NCBI GenBank assembly: GCA_964403505.1
Contig: CAYOFP010000008.1
Coordinates: forward strand, 4,823-68,822
Length of the DNA: 64,000 nucleotides
Origin: CAKSEI01 sp964403505
GTDB taxonomy: Bacteria > Bacillota > Clostridia > Oscillospirales > CAG-272
Reading direction: 5' to 3'
A model generated the notes under the pieces. That model did no database searches and was not told the origin of the DNA. It saw only the letters and a program-made list of their open reading frames with translations. Position numbers and translations under genes: made by a program. Every line of letters begins with the position of its first letter. Position 1 is the stretch's first letter. Positions 35,538 through 45,095 of the stretch are shown here, piece after piece.

Positions 35538-37268
35538 ATGATAGAGTTAAAGAAAAAACTTTCATCAGCGATAGCGCAAAAACTCTCTGAGATATCTGAG
35601 AATTGTGGGCTTTCGGCAGAGGATATTTATGATATGCTTGAATACCCGCCCGATGACACGATGGGCGATCTTGCACTTCCGTGCTTTAAGCTCAGCCGTT
35701 CGCTGCGTATGGCGCCTCCTGCCATTGCCTCTGCGATCGGCGGGGGACTTTCCTGCGAGGGAATCGCATCCTGTGATGTCGCAGGCGGATATCTGAATTT
35801 TAAGCTTGACGCATCGTTTTTTGCAAAAACGGTAAATACCGTTCTCGATATGGGTGAAAAATACGGCTCGAGCGATATGGGAAAGGGAAAGACGGTCGTG
35901 CTCGACTATTCGTCGCCTAATGTAGCGAAGCCCTTTCATATCGGACATCTCGGTACTACAGTGATCGGTCATTCGATAAAGAAAATGCATGAGTTCGCAG
36001 GATACAAATGCGTCGGCATCAATTACCTAGGCGATTGGGGAACGCAGTTCGGTAAGCTGATCTGCGCCTATAAAAAATGGGGCAGTAAAGAGGATATCGA
36101 GACGGGCGGCATCGACAAGCTCGTCGAGCTTTACGTAAAAATAAATAATGCGATCGGCGATGAGGAAAAGGAGGGCGTTGCCGCCCTCGCCGATGAATCC
36201 CGTGCGGAGTTCCGCAAAATGGAGCAGGGTGATGAAGAAAACATCGCACTCTGGAAATGGTTTATTGAGATATCTCTTGCGGAATATGAGAAAACATATA
36301 AGCAGCTCGGTATCACCTTTGACAGCTATAAGGGCGAGAGCTTCTATACCGATAAAATGCCAGCGCAGGTCGAAAAACTGCGTGAGAGCGGACTTCTGAA
36401 GCTGGATGACGGCGCATCGATCGTCGACCTGTCGGATTACGGTATGCCGCCCTGCCTGATACTCAAAAAGGACGGCTCGACCCTGTATCCGACCCGTGAT
36501 ATTGCCGCTGCCGTATACCGTAAGGAAACGTATGACTTTGATAAATGTATCTATGTCACGAGTGCAGGGCAGAGTCTGCATTTTGCGCAGTGGTTCAAGG
36601 TCGTCGAGCTCATGGGCTATGACTGGCATGATAAGCTCGTTCACGTGCCGTACGGTACGGTCAGCATAAACGGCGAGAAGCTCGCAACGAGAACGGGAAA
36701 TGTCATCCTTCTGCGGGATCTGTTTGCCCTTGCGATAGAAAAGGTATCTCAGATCATGGAGGAGAAAAATCCCGACCTCGAAAATAAAGCGGAGACGGCG
36801 GAGGCTGTCGGCGTAGGCGCTGTCATATTCTATTATCTTTCCAATTCCCGTATCAAGGATATCAACTTCATGATGGAGGATGCGCTTTCCTTTGAGGGAA
36901 ATACAGGTCCGTATGCGCAGTACACATATGCGAGGACCTGCTCGATACTCGAGAAGGCCGGCGGAAGACCTGCGGGCGATATCAGTGCACAGGATTTCAC
37001 CACAAGCGAGGAAATGGCGCTTGCGAAGGTCTTATCGACCTTTGGCGAAAAGCTGCTTTCGGCGATGCGTGAATATGAGCCCTTTATCATAACCCGTTAT
37101 ATCCTCGATGTATGCGCTGCATTCAACCGTTTCTATCACGAGTGCCGCATCGTAACCGAGGAAGACGAAAAGATACGCCGTGCAAGGATACTGCTCACAG
37201 CGGCGACACGTCAGACGCTCTCCAATGCGTTTGACCTCATATGCTTAAAGAAACCCGAAAAAATATAA
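35538..37268 (+). CDS. argS: Arginyl-tRNA synthetase
   Basis: 576 aa. N-terminal Add-1 domain, class-I signature SSPNVAKPFHIGHLG (HIGH at 134-137), YPTRDIAAAVYR, GTVSINGEKLATRTG and the C-terminal anticodon-binding DALR domain (YTYARTCSIL...RILLTAATRQTLSNAFDLICL). Charges tRNA-Arg. Followed 10 nt later by yebC, likely co-transcribed. Confidence 0.96.
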   Translation: MIELKKKLSSAIAQKLSEISENCGLSAEDIYDMLEYPPDDTMGDLALPCFKLSRSLRMAPPAIASAIGGGLSCEGIASCDVAGGYLNFKLDASFFAKTVNTVLDMGEKYGSSDMGKGKTVVLDYSSPNVAKPFHIGHLGTTVIGHSIKKMHEFAGYKCVGINYLGDWGTQFGKLICAYKKWGSKEDIETGGIDKLVELYVKINNAIGDEEKEGVAALADESRAEFRKMEQGDEENIALWKWFIEISLAEYEKTYKQLGITFDSYKGESFYTDKMPAQVEKLRESGLLKLDDGASIVDLSDYGMPPCLILKKDGSTLYPTRDIAAAVYRKETYDFDKCIYVTSAGQSLHFAQWFKVVELMGYDWHDKLVHVPYGTVSINGEKLATRTGNVILLRDLFALAIEKVSQIMEEKNPDLENKAETAEAVGVGAVIFYYLSNSRIKDINFMMEDALSFEGNTGPYAQYTYARTCSILEKAGGRPAGDISAQDFTTSEEMALAKVLSTFGEKLLSAMREYEPFIITRYILDVCAAFNRFYHECRIVTEEDEKIRRARILLTAATRQTLSNAFDLICLKKPEKI

Positions 37269-37278
37269 GGAGGCTGTC

Positions 37279-38013
37279 ATGTCAGGACATTCTAAATGGA
37301 AAAATATAATGCATAAAAAGGAGAAGACCGATGCGCAGAGAGCGAAGGTTTTCACTAAGATCGGTAAAGAGATGGCGATCGCCATCCGTGAGGGCGGTGC
37401 AGACCCTGCCTCTAACTCCAAATTAAAGGATCTCATTGCAAAGGCGAAGAGCAATAATGTGCCGAACGATAATATCGAGCGTATTATTAAGAAGGCGGCA
37501 GGCGGCGATAACGCCGATTATGAGGAGCTCTACTATGAGGGTTACGGTCCGTCGGGCGTTGCCGTTATCGTTTATACAACGACTGATAACAGAAACAGGA
37601 CAGCATCCGATGTCCGCCATTATTTTGATAAATTCGGCGGAAACCTCGGTCAGACGGGATGTGTCAGCTATCTTTTCGAGGATAAGGGACATATCGTGAT
37701 CGTTGACGAAGATAAGGAACTTGACGAGGATAAGCTCATGGAGGATGCGCTCGAGGCAGGTGCCGAGGACTTCCAGGCGGACGACGGCGTGTATGAGATA
37801 TTTACTGAGCCGGACGATCTTTCGGCTGTCCGTGCAGATCTTGAGGCAAAGGGATATACGCTCGATTCTGCCGAAAAGGATAAGATCCCCTCGACCTATG
37901 TTACGCTTACAAACGAGGATGATATCAAGCATATGAGCCTGCTTCTCGAGCATCTCGAGGATAATGACGACGTTCAGGAAGTATACCATAACTGGGAAAA
38001 CTGCGACGAATAA
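37279..38013 (+). CDS. yebC: YebC/PmpR family protein
   Basis: 244 aa. SGHSKWKNIMHKKEKTDAQR, TKIGKEMAIAIREGGADP, NVPNDNIERIIKKA and YEGYGPSGVAVIV are diagnostic. The family was named as a transcription regulator; recent work shows YebC helps ribosomes through polyproline. Ribosome site AAGGAGG before ATG. Confidence 0.95.
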   Translation: MSGHSKWKNIMHKKEKTDAQRAKVFTKIGKEMAIAIREGGADPASNSKLKDLIAKAKSNNVPNDNIERIIKKAAGGDNADYEELYYEGYGPSGVAVIVYTTTDNRNRTASDVRHYFDKFGGNLGQTGCVSYLFEDKGHIVIVDEDKELDEDKLMEDALEAGAEDFQADDGVYEIFTEPDDLSAVRADLEAKGYTLDSAEKDKIPSTYVTLTNEDDIKHMSLLLEHLEDNDDVQEVYHNWENCDE

Positions 38014-38014
38014 C

Positions 38015-38037
38015 AAAGGGGCGCTTTGCGCCCCTTT
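38015..38037 (+). terminator. Hairpin after yebC
   Basis: AAAGGGGCGC-TTT-GCGCCCCTTT. Weak T-tail, so readthrough into the DUF1653 gene is possible. Confidence 0.7.
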
Positions 38038-38061
38038 CGTCTTTTAAGAAGGTTTTTGAAA

Positions 38062-38277
38062 ATGAAAGAATTAAGACCCGGAAAATATAAGCACTTCAAG
38101 GGTGGGGAATACGAGCTTTTGTTTATAGCGAAAAATTCCGAAACCCTTGAGGATATGGTCGTATACAAGGCATTGTACGGAGAGGGAGATATCTGGGTGC
38201 GTCCTGCCTCGATGTGGAATGAGACTGTCCTGCGTGACGGCAGGGAATATGAGAGATTTACGTATGTCGGAACATAA
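38062..38277 (+). CDS. DUF1653 domain protein
   Basis: 71 aa from ATG 38062 (AAGAAGG upstream). GKYKHFKGGEYELLFIAKNSET, VVYKALYGEGDIWVRPASMW matches DUF1653, a small beta domain of unknown function in many bacteria. Overlaps the next gene by 14 nt. Confidence 0.85.
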   Translation: MKELRPGKYKHFKGGEYELLFIAKNSETLEDMVVYKALYGEGDIWVRPASMWNETVLRDGREYERFTYVGT

Positions 38278-39469
38278 ACGCCGCAGAGCAAATAGCAGGC
38301 AGGAACATGACGCTATGCGCCGTGCCGAGATCGAAAAGGCACGTGTGATCCGTGCCGCAAAAGAACGGGCGAGGAGAGAGCGCCGCAAACGGGAGACGCA
38401 AAAGAGACTTACTCTGTTTTTTGTGCTGTGTCTTGTCATAATCGTTGTGATGATCTTCGCCGTTGTCAGTCTGTTTAAGATCGCTCTGTCGAGGAAAGCG
38501 GATGTCCCGGTCGATAATCCCGTGGACGCATCTCAGAGCGAGGCATCCGCCGAAACAAACGCTCCGACAGAGGCTACGATGCCCGAGAGTCAACCCGTCT
38601 ATACTCCGCCGTCTGTGGACGAGAGCCGGGATCAGACTCAGAGCGTTAAACCCACGGTCGCATCCTTTTCGAGCGACAGCAGGAGCGTATCGCTTTCGGG
38701 CACTGTGCGCAGCGAGTGTGCGATACTCGTTGACGTCAGTGCAGGGCGTATTGTCGCATCACGCGGTGCGGATAAAAAGGTGTACCCGGCGTCACTTACT
38801 AAGGTGATGAGCCTCGTCACCGCATATGAGCATGTCAAAAATATCGACCGTGAGTATATCACCATGACATATGATATCCTGAATCCGCTTATCGTCTCGG
38901 GTAATTCGCTCGCTGGTTTTGAGGTCGGTGAGAGCGTATCGGTACGTGAATATATGTACGGTATGATCATGCCGTCGGGCGCTGATGCGGCAGAGGCGAT
39001 TGCGGTTTACTGCGGAGGCAGTATCGCAGGCTTTGCGGATATGATGAATAAAAAGGCGGCTGAGCTCGGCATGAAGAACAGCCATTTCTCAAACCCCGTG
39101 GGTGATTTCAGTGAGGAGAATTACAGCACGGTGTATGACCTTTCGGTGCTTCTTGCATATGCATATCAGTATCCCGATCTTGCCGAGATATTGAGTGCTT
39201 ATCGGCATACGACACCGGCGACAGAGTATCATCCGGACGGTATCTATTTTGAGTCAAATCTCCAACAGCGCATGAAGGGCGATGAATCGGGAAGCTGCAA
39301 TGTTCTCGGCGGCAAAACGGGATATACGAGCGAGTCGGGGCATTGCGTGATGTGCTATGCAACGTCAGTTCGTGACGGCAGGCCGTATATTTTTGTTTCC
39401 TGTAAAGGAAAGGCGCTCTATGATCCGATCAACGACTGTATCGACGTGCTGAAAAAATATGTTGAATAA
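38264..39469 (+). CDS. D-alanyl-D-alanine carboxypeptidase (DacF/PBP5-like)
   Basis: About 401 aa from ATG 38264. A very basic start (KRRRANSRQ, RERRKRETQKR) is followed by one TM anchor (FFVLCLVIIVVMIFAVVSLF), then a Ser/Glu/Thr-rich linker. The S11 peptidase domain follows: S177-L-T-K180 with the nucleophile Ser, MPSGADAAEAI as second motif, GGKTGYT near 350. Trims the terminal D-Ala of peptidoglycan stem peptides outside the membrane. The C-terminal PBP5 domain is absent. Confidence 0.85.
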   Translation: MSEHKRRRANSRQEHDAMRRAEIEKARVIRAAKERARRERRKRETQKRLTLFFVLCLVIIVVMIFAVVSLFKIALSRKADVPVDNPVDASQSEASAETNAPTEATMPESQPVYTPPSVDESRDQTQSVKPTVASFSSDSRSVSLSGTVRSECAILVDVSAGRIVASRGADKKVYPASLTKVMSLVTAYEHVKNIDREYITMTYDILNPLIVSGNSLAGFEVGESVSVREYMYGMIMPSGADAAEAIAVYCGGSIAGFADMMNKKAAELGMKNSHFSNPVGDFSEENYSTVYDLSVLLAYAYQYPDLAEILSAYRHTTPATEYHPDGIYFESNLQQRMKGDESGSCNVLGGKTGYTSESGHCVMCYATSVRDGRPYIFVSCKGKALYDPINDCIDVLKKYVE

Positions 39470-39472
39470 TCA

Positions 39473-39516
39473 AAAAAACGCCGTGCTTCAATTCTTTTGA
39501 AGCGCAGCGTTTTTTT
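39473..39516. terminator. Terminator shared by carboxypeptidase and MATE genes
   Basis: AAAAAACGC.GTGCTTCA pairs with TTTTGAAGC.CAGCGTTTTTT; T-runs on both sides. It overlaps the last codons of the MATE gene. Confidence 0.85.
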
Positions 39517-40879
39517 CTGATGTGGACCTTTTTAATTTATGGTATGTACGGACATAGCATATCAGAAGAGCACAGAATGTAATTACCCAGGATATCGGAT
39601 AGGATAAGAGCAGTATCGTAAATGAGTGAAACGTTTCTTTCTGGAAAAGTGTATATATGAATATAACACGCAGAACACAGATTCCGATAATCGTTATCAG
39701 CATAGGCTGTGTAGAGTTTCCCATTCCGCGGATAACTCCCGAGGTGACGTTCATAATGCCACAGGTGAAATATGTCAGCGGTATGATCGCAAGTCGGGTG
39801 ATTCCGTATGAAATAGACTCAGGTGCACTCGGCAGATAAATTGAGAGCAGGGGCTTAGCAAATGCAAATGTGCTCGCACCGAAGGATATGCCTGTGAGGG
39901 TAACAAACAGCATACTGAGCGTAAAAACGATCGGTATATTTGCATACTTTTTCGCACCGACATTCTGAGAGGCGAAGTTTGTTGCCGTTTGGGAAAAGGA
40001 ATCCATTGCCACGTAGGTAAAGCCTTCGAGACTTCCTGCCGCTGTGCTTCCGTCCAGCACTACTGCGCCAAAAGAGTTGATGGACGATTGTATTATCACA
40101 TTTGAAATTGAGAAAAGCGAGCTTTGTATGCCTGCAGGCAGTCCGATTTTTATGATATTAATTATCGCGCGGGAGGAGAAATGCATTTTTTTCAATATCA
40201 GCCGTGTCGCATTGTGCCTGTGCGATAATGATATCAGCACGAGAATGCAGGAGAGCGTCTGTGATATCACCGTGGCGAGTGCGACCCCCGCAACATTCAT
40301 TTTCACGACCGTTACGAAGAATACATTTAAAAATACATTGAGTATTCCGGCAAGCGACAGGAAAATGAGCGGTGAGCGTGTGTCGCCGTCTGCGCGGAGG
40401 ATTGCCGCACCGAAATTATATACGATATTCGGTATCGTGCCGATGAAATATATTTTCATGTAAAGCGCCGAGAGGGAAATGATCTCTTCGGGCGTTTTTG
40501 TAAGAGAGAGAAAGGTATCTGCACATAAAAATCCGATCAGCGAAATAAAAGCTCCGCCGATTATTGCCATAGGGATCGCCGTGTGAACATATCGGCTCGT
40601 CATTTCGTCGTCCTTTGCACCGATCGATTGCGCGACGCATACACCTGCGCCGACGGATAGGCCGAGAAACAGATTGATCGTGAGCTGAATGAGTGTCGAT
40701 GTCGCACCGACCGCTCCGAGCGAATCTTCACCGCAAAATCTGCCGACCACGATCATATCGGCGGCATTGAATAAAAGCTGTAAAACGCCTGTTGCCACGA
40801 TAGGCAGGGCATATCGTATTATCTTTTTGGGAAAAGGTCCGTCGCAGAGCGACATCGACCTTTTTGATATCTTATCCAT
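39488..40879 (-). CDS. MATE family efflux transporter
   Basis: 463 aa, about 12 TM segments in two homologous halves. IIRYALPIVATGVLQLLFNAADMIVVGRF is the typical MATE start, with GAVGATSTLIQLTINLFLGLSVGAGVC after it. Exports drugs or metabolites using Na+ or H+ gradients; the substrate cannot be told from sequence. Single gene. Confidence 0.88.
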   Translation of the reverse strand: MDKISKRSMSLCDGPFPKKIIRYALPIVATGVLQLLFNAADMIVVGRFCGEDSLGAVGATSTLIQLTINLFLGLSVGAGVCVAQSIGAKDDEMTSRYVHTAIPMAIIGGAFISLIGFLCADTFLSLTKTPEEIISLSALYMKIYFIGTIPNIVYNFGAAILRADGDTRSPLIFLSLAGILNVFLNVFFVTVVKMNVAGVALATVISQTLSCILVLISLSHRHNATRLILKKMHFSSRAIINIIKIGLPAGIQSSLFSISNVIIQSSINSFGAVVLDGSTAAGSLEGFTYVAMDSFSQTATNFASQNVGAKKYANIPIVFTLSMLFVTLTGISFGASTFAFAKPLLSIYLPSAPESISYGITRLAIIPLTYFTCGIMNVTSGVIRGMGNSTQPMLITIIGICVLRVIFIYTLFQKETFHSFTILLLSYPISWVITFCALLICYVRTYHKLKRSTSEKNAALQKN

Positions 40880-41020
40880 CTATATAAACCTCTCACAATA
40901 TTATACTCACGTTAAAATAAAAATCAATAGAAAACCGCCGAAAAAACAGCGATTTCCTTGATTTTTGTAATAAGTGCAAGAAAATGATTTGACGCTAAAA
41001 TGAAAATTTTTCAAAAAGCA

Positions 41021-41075
41021 TTGACAAACACGCTATGTGTGTGTATAATAACTGTACTACAACAAATAGGACAGT
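41021..41075 (+). promoter_or_regulatory. Consensus promoter and inverted repeat before the ABC gene
   Basis: TTGACA (41021-41026), 17 bp, TATAAT (41044-41049). Just downstream ACTGT (41051-41055) and ACAGT (41071-41075) are in inverted order and could be a repressor site. Confidence 0.7.
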
Positions 41076-41086
41076 GAGGGAAAATA

Positions 41087-43750
41087 ATGTTACAGACAAA
41101 GAATTTAACGAAAAGATACAAGCCCAAAAAAGGCGTACCCGTTACGGCGCTTGACTCAGTGTCGCTCAAATTTCCCGAGACGGGCATGGTATTTCTGCTC
41201 GGTAAATCGGGCAGCGGTAAGTCAACGCTGCTCAATCTGCTCGGCGGTCTCGATACCTACGACAGCGGCGAGATAATTATAAAGGGCGTATCGTCCAAGG
41301 ATTTTAAGCAGAGCCATTTCGACTCGTACAGAAATACCTATGTCGGCTTTATCTTTCAGGAATATAATGTGCTCGATGAGTTTACCGTCGGTGCGAATAT
41401 TGCGCTTGCGATAGAATTGCAGGGCAGAAAGGCAAAAGACGAGGAGATCAATAAAATTCTGAACGAAGTCGACCTCGCAGGCTACGGCGACCGTAAGCCG
41501 AACGAGCTTTCGGGCGGTCAGAAGCAGAGAGTCGCCATCGCCCGTGCGCTTGTCAAAAATCCCGATATTATTATGGCGGATGAGCCGACGGGTGCGCTCG
41601 ATTCGGCGACGGGAAAACAGGTGTTTGACACGCTGAAGCGCCTTTCGCAGACGAAGCTCGTCATCGTCGTCTCGCATGATCGTGATTTTGCCGAGCAATA
41701 TGCCGATCGGATCATTGAGCTGTCAGACGGTAAGGTCATAGACGATATCGAGTATACAGGCGAGCAGAGAATCGAAGAGGAGTCCGCACTTGATTTTGCA
41801 GGGCCGAATATCCACATACCAAAAGGATATAAGCTCACAGAGGAAGACCGTGCGATGATAAACGATTATATCGCAGCGCTCGATTCCGATGCGAAAATGG
41901 AAATAACCAATAAGAAAAAGACGCATGCCGGCGCACGTAAAACAGATGAGAGCAAAATAACATATAAAAACAGCAAACCCTTTGAGCTGATAAAGAGCCG
42001 CCTGCCGATGAGGAGTGCGTTCAAGATCGGCTCGAGCGGCTTAAAGCACAAGAAGATACGCCTTGTCGTGACGATACTGCTTTCCTGTATTGCCTTTGGT
42101 CTGTTCGGACTTGCCGATACATTCGGTTCGTATAATCATATCAAGACCTGTACGAACTCCATCGTAGATTCAAAAGTGTCCTATCTCTCTGTTGAAAAGC
42201 AGAGAAAATATGACTCGGGTATTGCAGAGTATTATGCAAACTACGGTTTTAAACTCGGCGGCGCAGACCTGAAGGAGATCGAAGAAAATACCGGCGTTAA
42301 GGTAAAGGGTGTTTACCCGTCGGACAATTTACTCGATCTGCGTGAGTCGTATGACGTAAATGCCTCCTTCACAGAGTCGAACTTTCATATTTACGCCTAT
42401 GCGCTCAACGGCTTTGCAGAGCTGTCCGCAGAAGAGCTTGACGCCTTCGGCTATCAGCTCACCTACGGCGCTATGCCTGACGGTGCAAAGGATGAGATCG
42501 CCATTTCGGAATATGTTGCGGAAACATATAAAATAGGCGGATTTGCAAACGGTAACGGCGGATACGATAAGATTACATCGGGCGCTGATCTGATCGGAAG
42601 AAAGCTTAATTTTGACGGCAGAGAGTATACCGTAACAGGCATCATAGATACAAAGACCGATATCGGACGTTACCGTCCCCTGACCGAGGATCCGAGCGGA
42701 CAGACAAATGCCGATCTGCTCATAAAGTACGCACTGTATAATGAACTTGCAAGTGAGCGTGACGGAAGCCTTTGTCAGGTAGCGATCGTCGGCGGCGGAT
42801 TTATCGACAGATTTACCGCAGACCATACTGCCTCCTATGCTTTGGCAGACGGCTATATCTATTTTTATGATAATAACGACAGATATATCGGCGTTGAGAA
42901 ATGCATTGATTTTAAGGATGTCGATAAATCCGTCATCACTTGGACCGACGGAGAAAAAAGCGTACTTTCCGATAAAGAGATAATTATCGCCCCCGACTCT
43001 ACGTATGCGGAAGAGTATGATATGTTATCGGGAACATATACCAAAATGGAATATTCTTACCATGACGGAGACAGAGGCGATGAAAGCGGATATAAGGTGG
43101 TAGGATATATCGATACGGAAAAATATCCGCAATATATTGATACGCTCGTTGCAAATAAGGCGGTTTTTGAAAATGTTGCCGATATGAGCGGTGGCATCTA
43201 TTCCTATGCGGTCGGTGCTATGCCGGGCGATGCGGCAAAGGTAAAGGATATCGTAACGTATTGCTATTCGGAGGGTGACTACCGCTATGCGATGACGAAT
43301 TCCGTCACATATGAGCTTGATACGGTAAACGGTGTATTGAAGGTCTTATCGAAAGTATTCCTGTATGTCGGTATCGGCTTTGCGCTCTTTGCGGCGCTCA
43401 TGCTCGCAAACTTCATCGGAACGAGTATTTCCTATAAAAAACAGGAGATCGGTATTCTGCGTGCGATCGGCTCACGCTCAAACGATGTCTTTGCCATATT
43501 CTTTGCTGAGAGCTTTATCATCGCAATGATAAATTTCGTTTTATCATCCATCGGAGTGGGAGTCGTGACGGCGTTTATCAACCATCTGTTGCGAACGCAA
43601 GCCGGTATATTGATCACTGTGCTTAATTTCGGCATAAGGCAGATCGCCCTGCTTCTTGCGGTCAGCCTTGCAATCGCCGCTATCTCCAGCTTTATTCCCG
43701 TAAAGCGCATTGCCTCCAAACGCCCGATAGACGCGATCCGCGGAAGATAA
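41087..43750 (+). CDS. Fused ABC transporter ATPase-permease (MacB/FtsX type)
   Basis: 887 aa. N-terminal ATPase with Walker A GKSGSGKST (39-47), FIFQEYNVL, LSGGQKQRVAIARAL, MADEPTGALD and VVSHDRDFA. A linker to about 310, a TM segment (LVVTILLSCIAFGLFGLA), a large extracellular region of about 400 residues (345-745), then three TM segments of the FtsX domain ending ISSFIPVKRIASKRPIDAIR. Firmicutes proteins of this type export or sense antimicrobial peptides and usually work as a pair; here it stands alone. Confidence 0.85.
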   Translation: MLQTKNLTKRYKPKKGVPVTALDSVSLKFPETGMVFLLGKSGSGKSTLLNLLGGLDTYDSGEIIIKGVSSKDFKQSHFDSYRNTYVGFIFQEYNVLDEFTVGANIALAIELQGRKAKDEEINKILNEVDLAGYGDRKPNELSGGQKQRVAIARALVKNPDIIMADEPTGALDSATGKQVFDTLKRLSQTKLVIVVSHDRDFAEQYADRIIELSDGKVIDDIEYTGEQRIEEESALDFAGPNIHIPKGYKLTEEDRAMINDYIAALDSDAKMEITNKKKTHAGARKTDESKITYKNSKPFELIKSRLPMRSAFKIGSSGLKHKKIRLVVTILLSCIAFGLFGLADTFGSYNHIKTCTNSIVDSKVSYLSVEKQRKYDSGIAEYYANYGFKLGGADLKEIEENTGVKVKGVYPSDNLLDLRESYDVNASFTESNFHIYAYALNGFAELSAEELDAFGYQLTYGAMPDGAKDEIAISEYVAETYKIGGFANGNGGYDKITSGADLIGRKLNFDGREYTVTGIIDTKTDIGRYRPLTEDPSGQTNADLLIKYALYNELASERDGSLCQVAIVGGGFIDRFTADHTASYALADGYIYFYDNNDRYIGVEKCIDFKDVDKSVITWTDGEKSVLSDKEIIIAPDSTYAEEYDMLSGTYTKMEYSYHDGDRGDESGYKVVGYIDTEKYPQYIDTLVANKAVFENVADMSGGIYSYAVGAMPGDAAKVKDIVTYCYSEGDYRYAMTNSVTYELDTVNGVLKVLSKVFLYVGIGFALFAALMLANFIGTSISYKKQEIGILRAIGSRSNDVFAIFFAESFIIAMINFVLSSIGVGVVTAFINHLLRTQAGILITVLNFGIRQIALLLAVSLAIAAISSFIPVKRIASKRPIDAIRGR

Positions 43751-43756
43751 AAAAAC

Positions 43757-43796
43757 AATACACTGCGAAAAGTATAGTATTTTTCGCAGTGTATTT
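43757..43796 (+). terminator. Terminator of the ABC gene
   Basis: AATACACTGCGAAAA and its complement around a short loop; T-rich 3' side. Confidence 0.75.
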
Positions 43797-43947
43797 CGCT
43801 ATATCGAAGGTTTTTGTCACCAAAACAACGATCGGTTGTATATTTCGCCTGTAAATAAACTTTGCGGTTCTTGAAATAGCAATATAAATTGGCTATAATA
43901 TGATCAAGATAAGCGCTTATCAATCTAAATAAAGGTGGATTGAATTT

Positions 43948-45021
43948 ATGGAAATCAACTTAAAGGAAAAATTGCGTACATTAAGACAACAGAAAAACAT
44001 TACACAGGAAGCGCTTGCCAATTATCTTGAAATAACTCCGCAATCGGTCGGCAAGTGGGAGCGCGGAGAAGGTTTTCCTGACATTACATTGTTACCGAAG
44101 ATCGCATTTTATTTTGATATAACTGTTGATGAATTGCTTTGCGTTGACCGGGTGAGAGTAGAAGAAACAATTAGCGAATACGGAAGGCAAAGCAAGATCT
44201 ATTATCAAAACGGAGATAATGAAAAGAATCTCGAATTATGGGAAAAGGCATATGCTGAATTTCCGAATGACTGCCGTGTTATTGAAAAACTTATGTGTGC
44301 GATCAATAGGGATGCAGTATACCCTTGCCCGAGGGATAAGGCTGAGCGTATCATTGCGCTTGGAGAAGAACTTTTGCAAAAATCAACAGATGCAAGGCAA
44401 AGGGAAAGCGCAGTACAATGCTTGTGCTACACTTACAGTAACATTGACAAAGAAAAAGCGTTATATTATGCCGATATGAGCGGCAGCTTCGATATAACGA
44501 GCGAAGATCTCAGAACTACTATTCTTGACGGTGAAGACGGGGTCAGGGCGTGTCAGATCTATATTATGTCGCTGATTCATACTGCTGCAATGACGGCTTC
44601 GAAAATGGCAACCAAAATACAGTTTTCTCACGAGGAGACTATTGAAGCTTATGAATTTGCCATTGATATTCTGAAGCGTTTGTATTCAGATGGAAACATC
44701 GGATTTTATGCCTTTGATGTATCGTATTATTATCGCAACATTGCCTTGGAGTATGCTGAAATGAAGGATAATGAAAATACCCTGAAGGCGCTTGAAGAAA
44801 GCTGTAAATATGCAATAATTGAAGCAAATCTGAAGGATATGAATTATACCGCACCTATGGTAAACCGTATGAAATATAAGAAATCAGATACTTATAAAAA
44901 CTATAAGGGAAATGCTTGCAATTTGAGACTGAAAGCATTGAAAGATAATCGGTTTGATTTTGTGCGGAATGAGGAGAGCTTCAAAAAGATTATTGCAGAT
45001 CTTGAAAAATACGCAGAATAA
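43948..45021 (+). CDS. XRE regulator with TPR-like C-terminal domain (1)
   Basis: 357 aa. HTH at about 8-62 (LRQQKNITQEALANYLEITPQSVGKW), then a helical repeat domain of about 280 residues with ELWEKAYAEFPND-type TPR segments and YTAPMVNRMKYKK near the end. Resembles the proteins at 55799 and 61002. TPR-type C-domains often bind signalling peptides, but that is not shown here. Good GGTGG-type ribosome site. Confidence 0.8.
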   Translation: MEINLKEKLRTLRQQKNITQEALANYLEITPQSVGKWERGEGFPDITLLPKIAFYFDITVDELLCVDRVRVEETISEYGRQSKIYYQNGDNEKNLELWEKAYAEFPNDCRVIEKLMCAINRDAVYPCPRDKAERIIALGEELLQKSTDARQRESAVQCLCYTYSNIDKEKALYYADMSGSFDITSEDLRTTILDGEDGVRACQIYIMSLIHTAAMTASKMATKIQFSHEETIEAYEFAIDILKRLYSDGNIGFYAFDVSYYYRNIALEYAEMKDNENTLKALEESCKYAIIEANLKDMNYTAPMVNRMKYKKSDTYKNYKGNACNLRLKALKDNRFDFVRNEESFKKIIADLEKYAE

Positions 45022-45031
45022 GTTAAAAAAA

Positions 45032-45068
45032 GCCTTCGATAAGGGAAAACCTTATCGAAGGTTTTTTT
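45032..45068. terminator. Terminator between XRE gene and malic enzyme
   Basis: GCCTTCGATAAGG-GAAAA-CCTTATCGAAGG with T7 on the plus strand and A-run on the other side; bidirectional. Confidence 0.9.
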
Positions 45069-45095
45069 CATACTATTGAATTCAAATAAACTGTC

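Noticed and set aside
37423..38016. 197-codon minus-strand frame opposite yebC
   Set aside because: Antisense shadow of a highly conserved gene; no ribosome site and no recognisable motifs.
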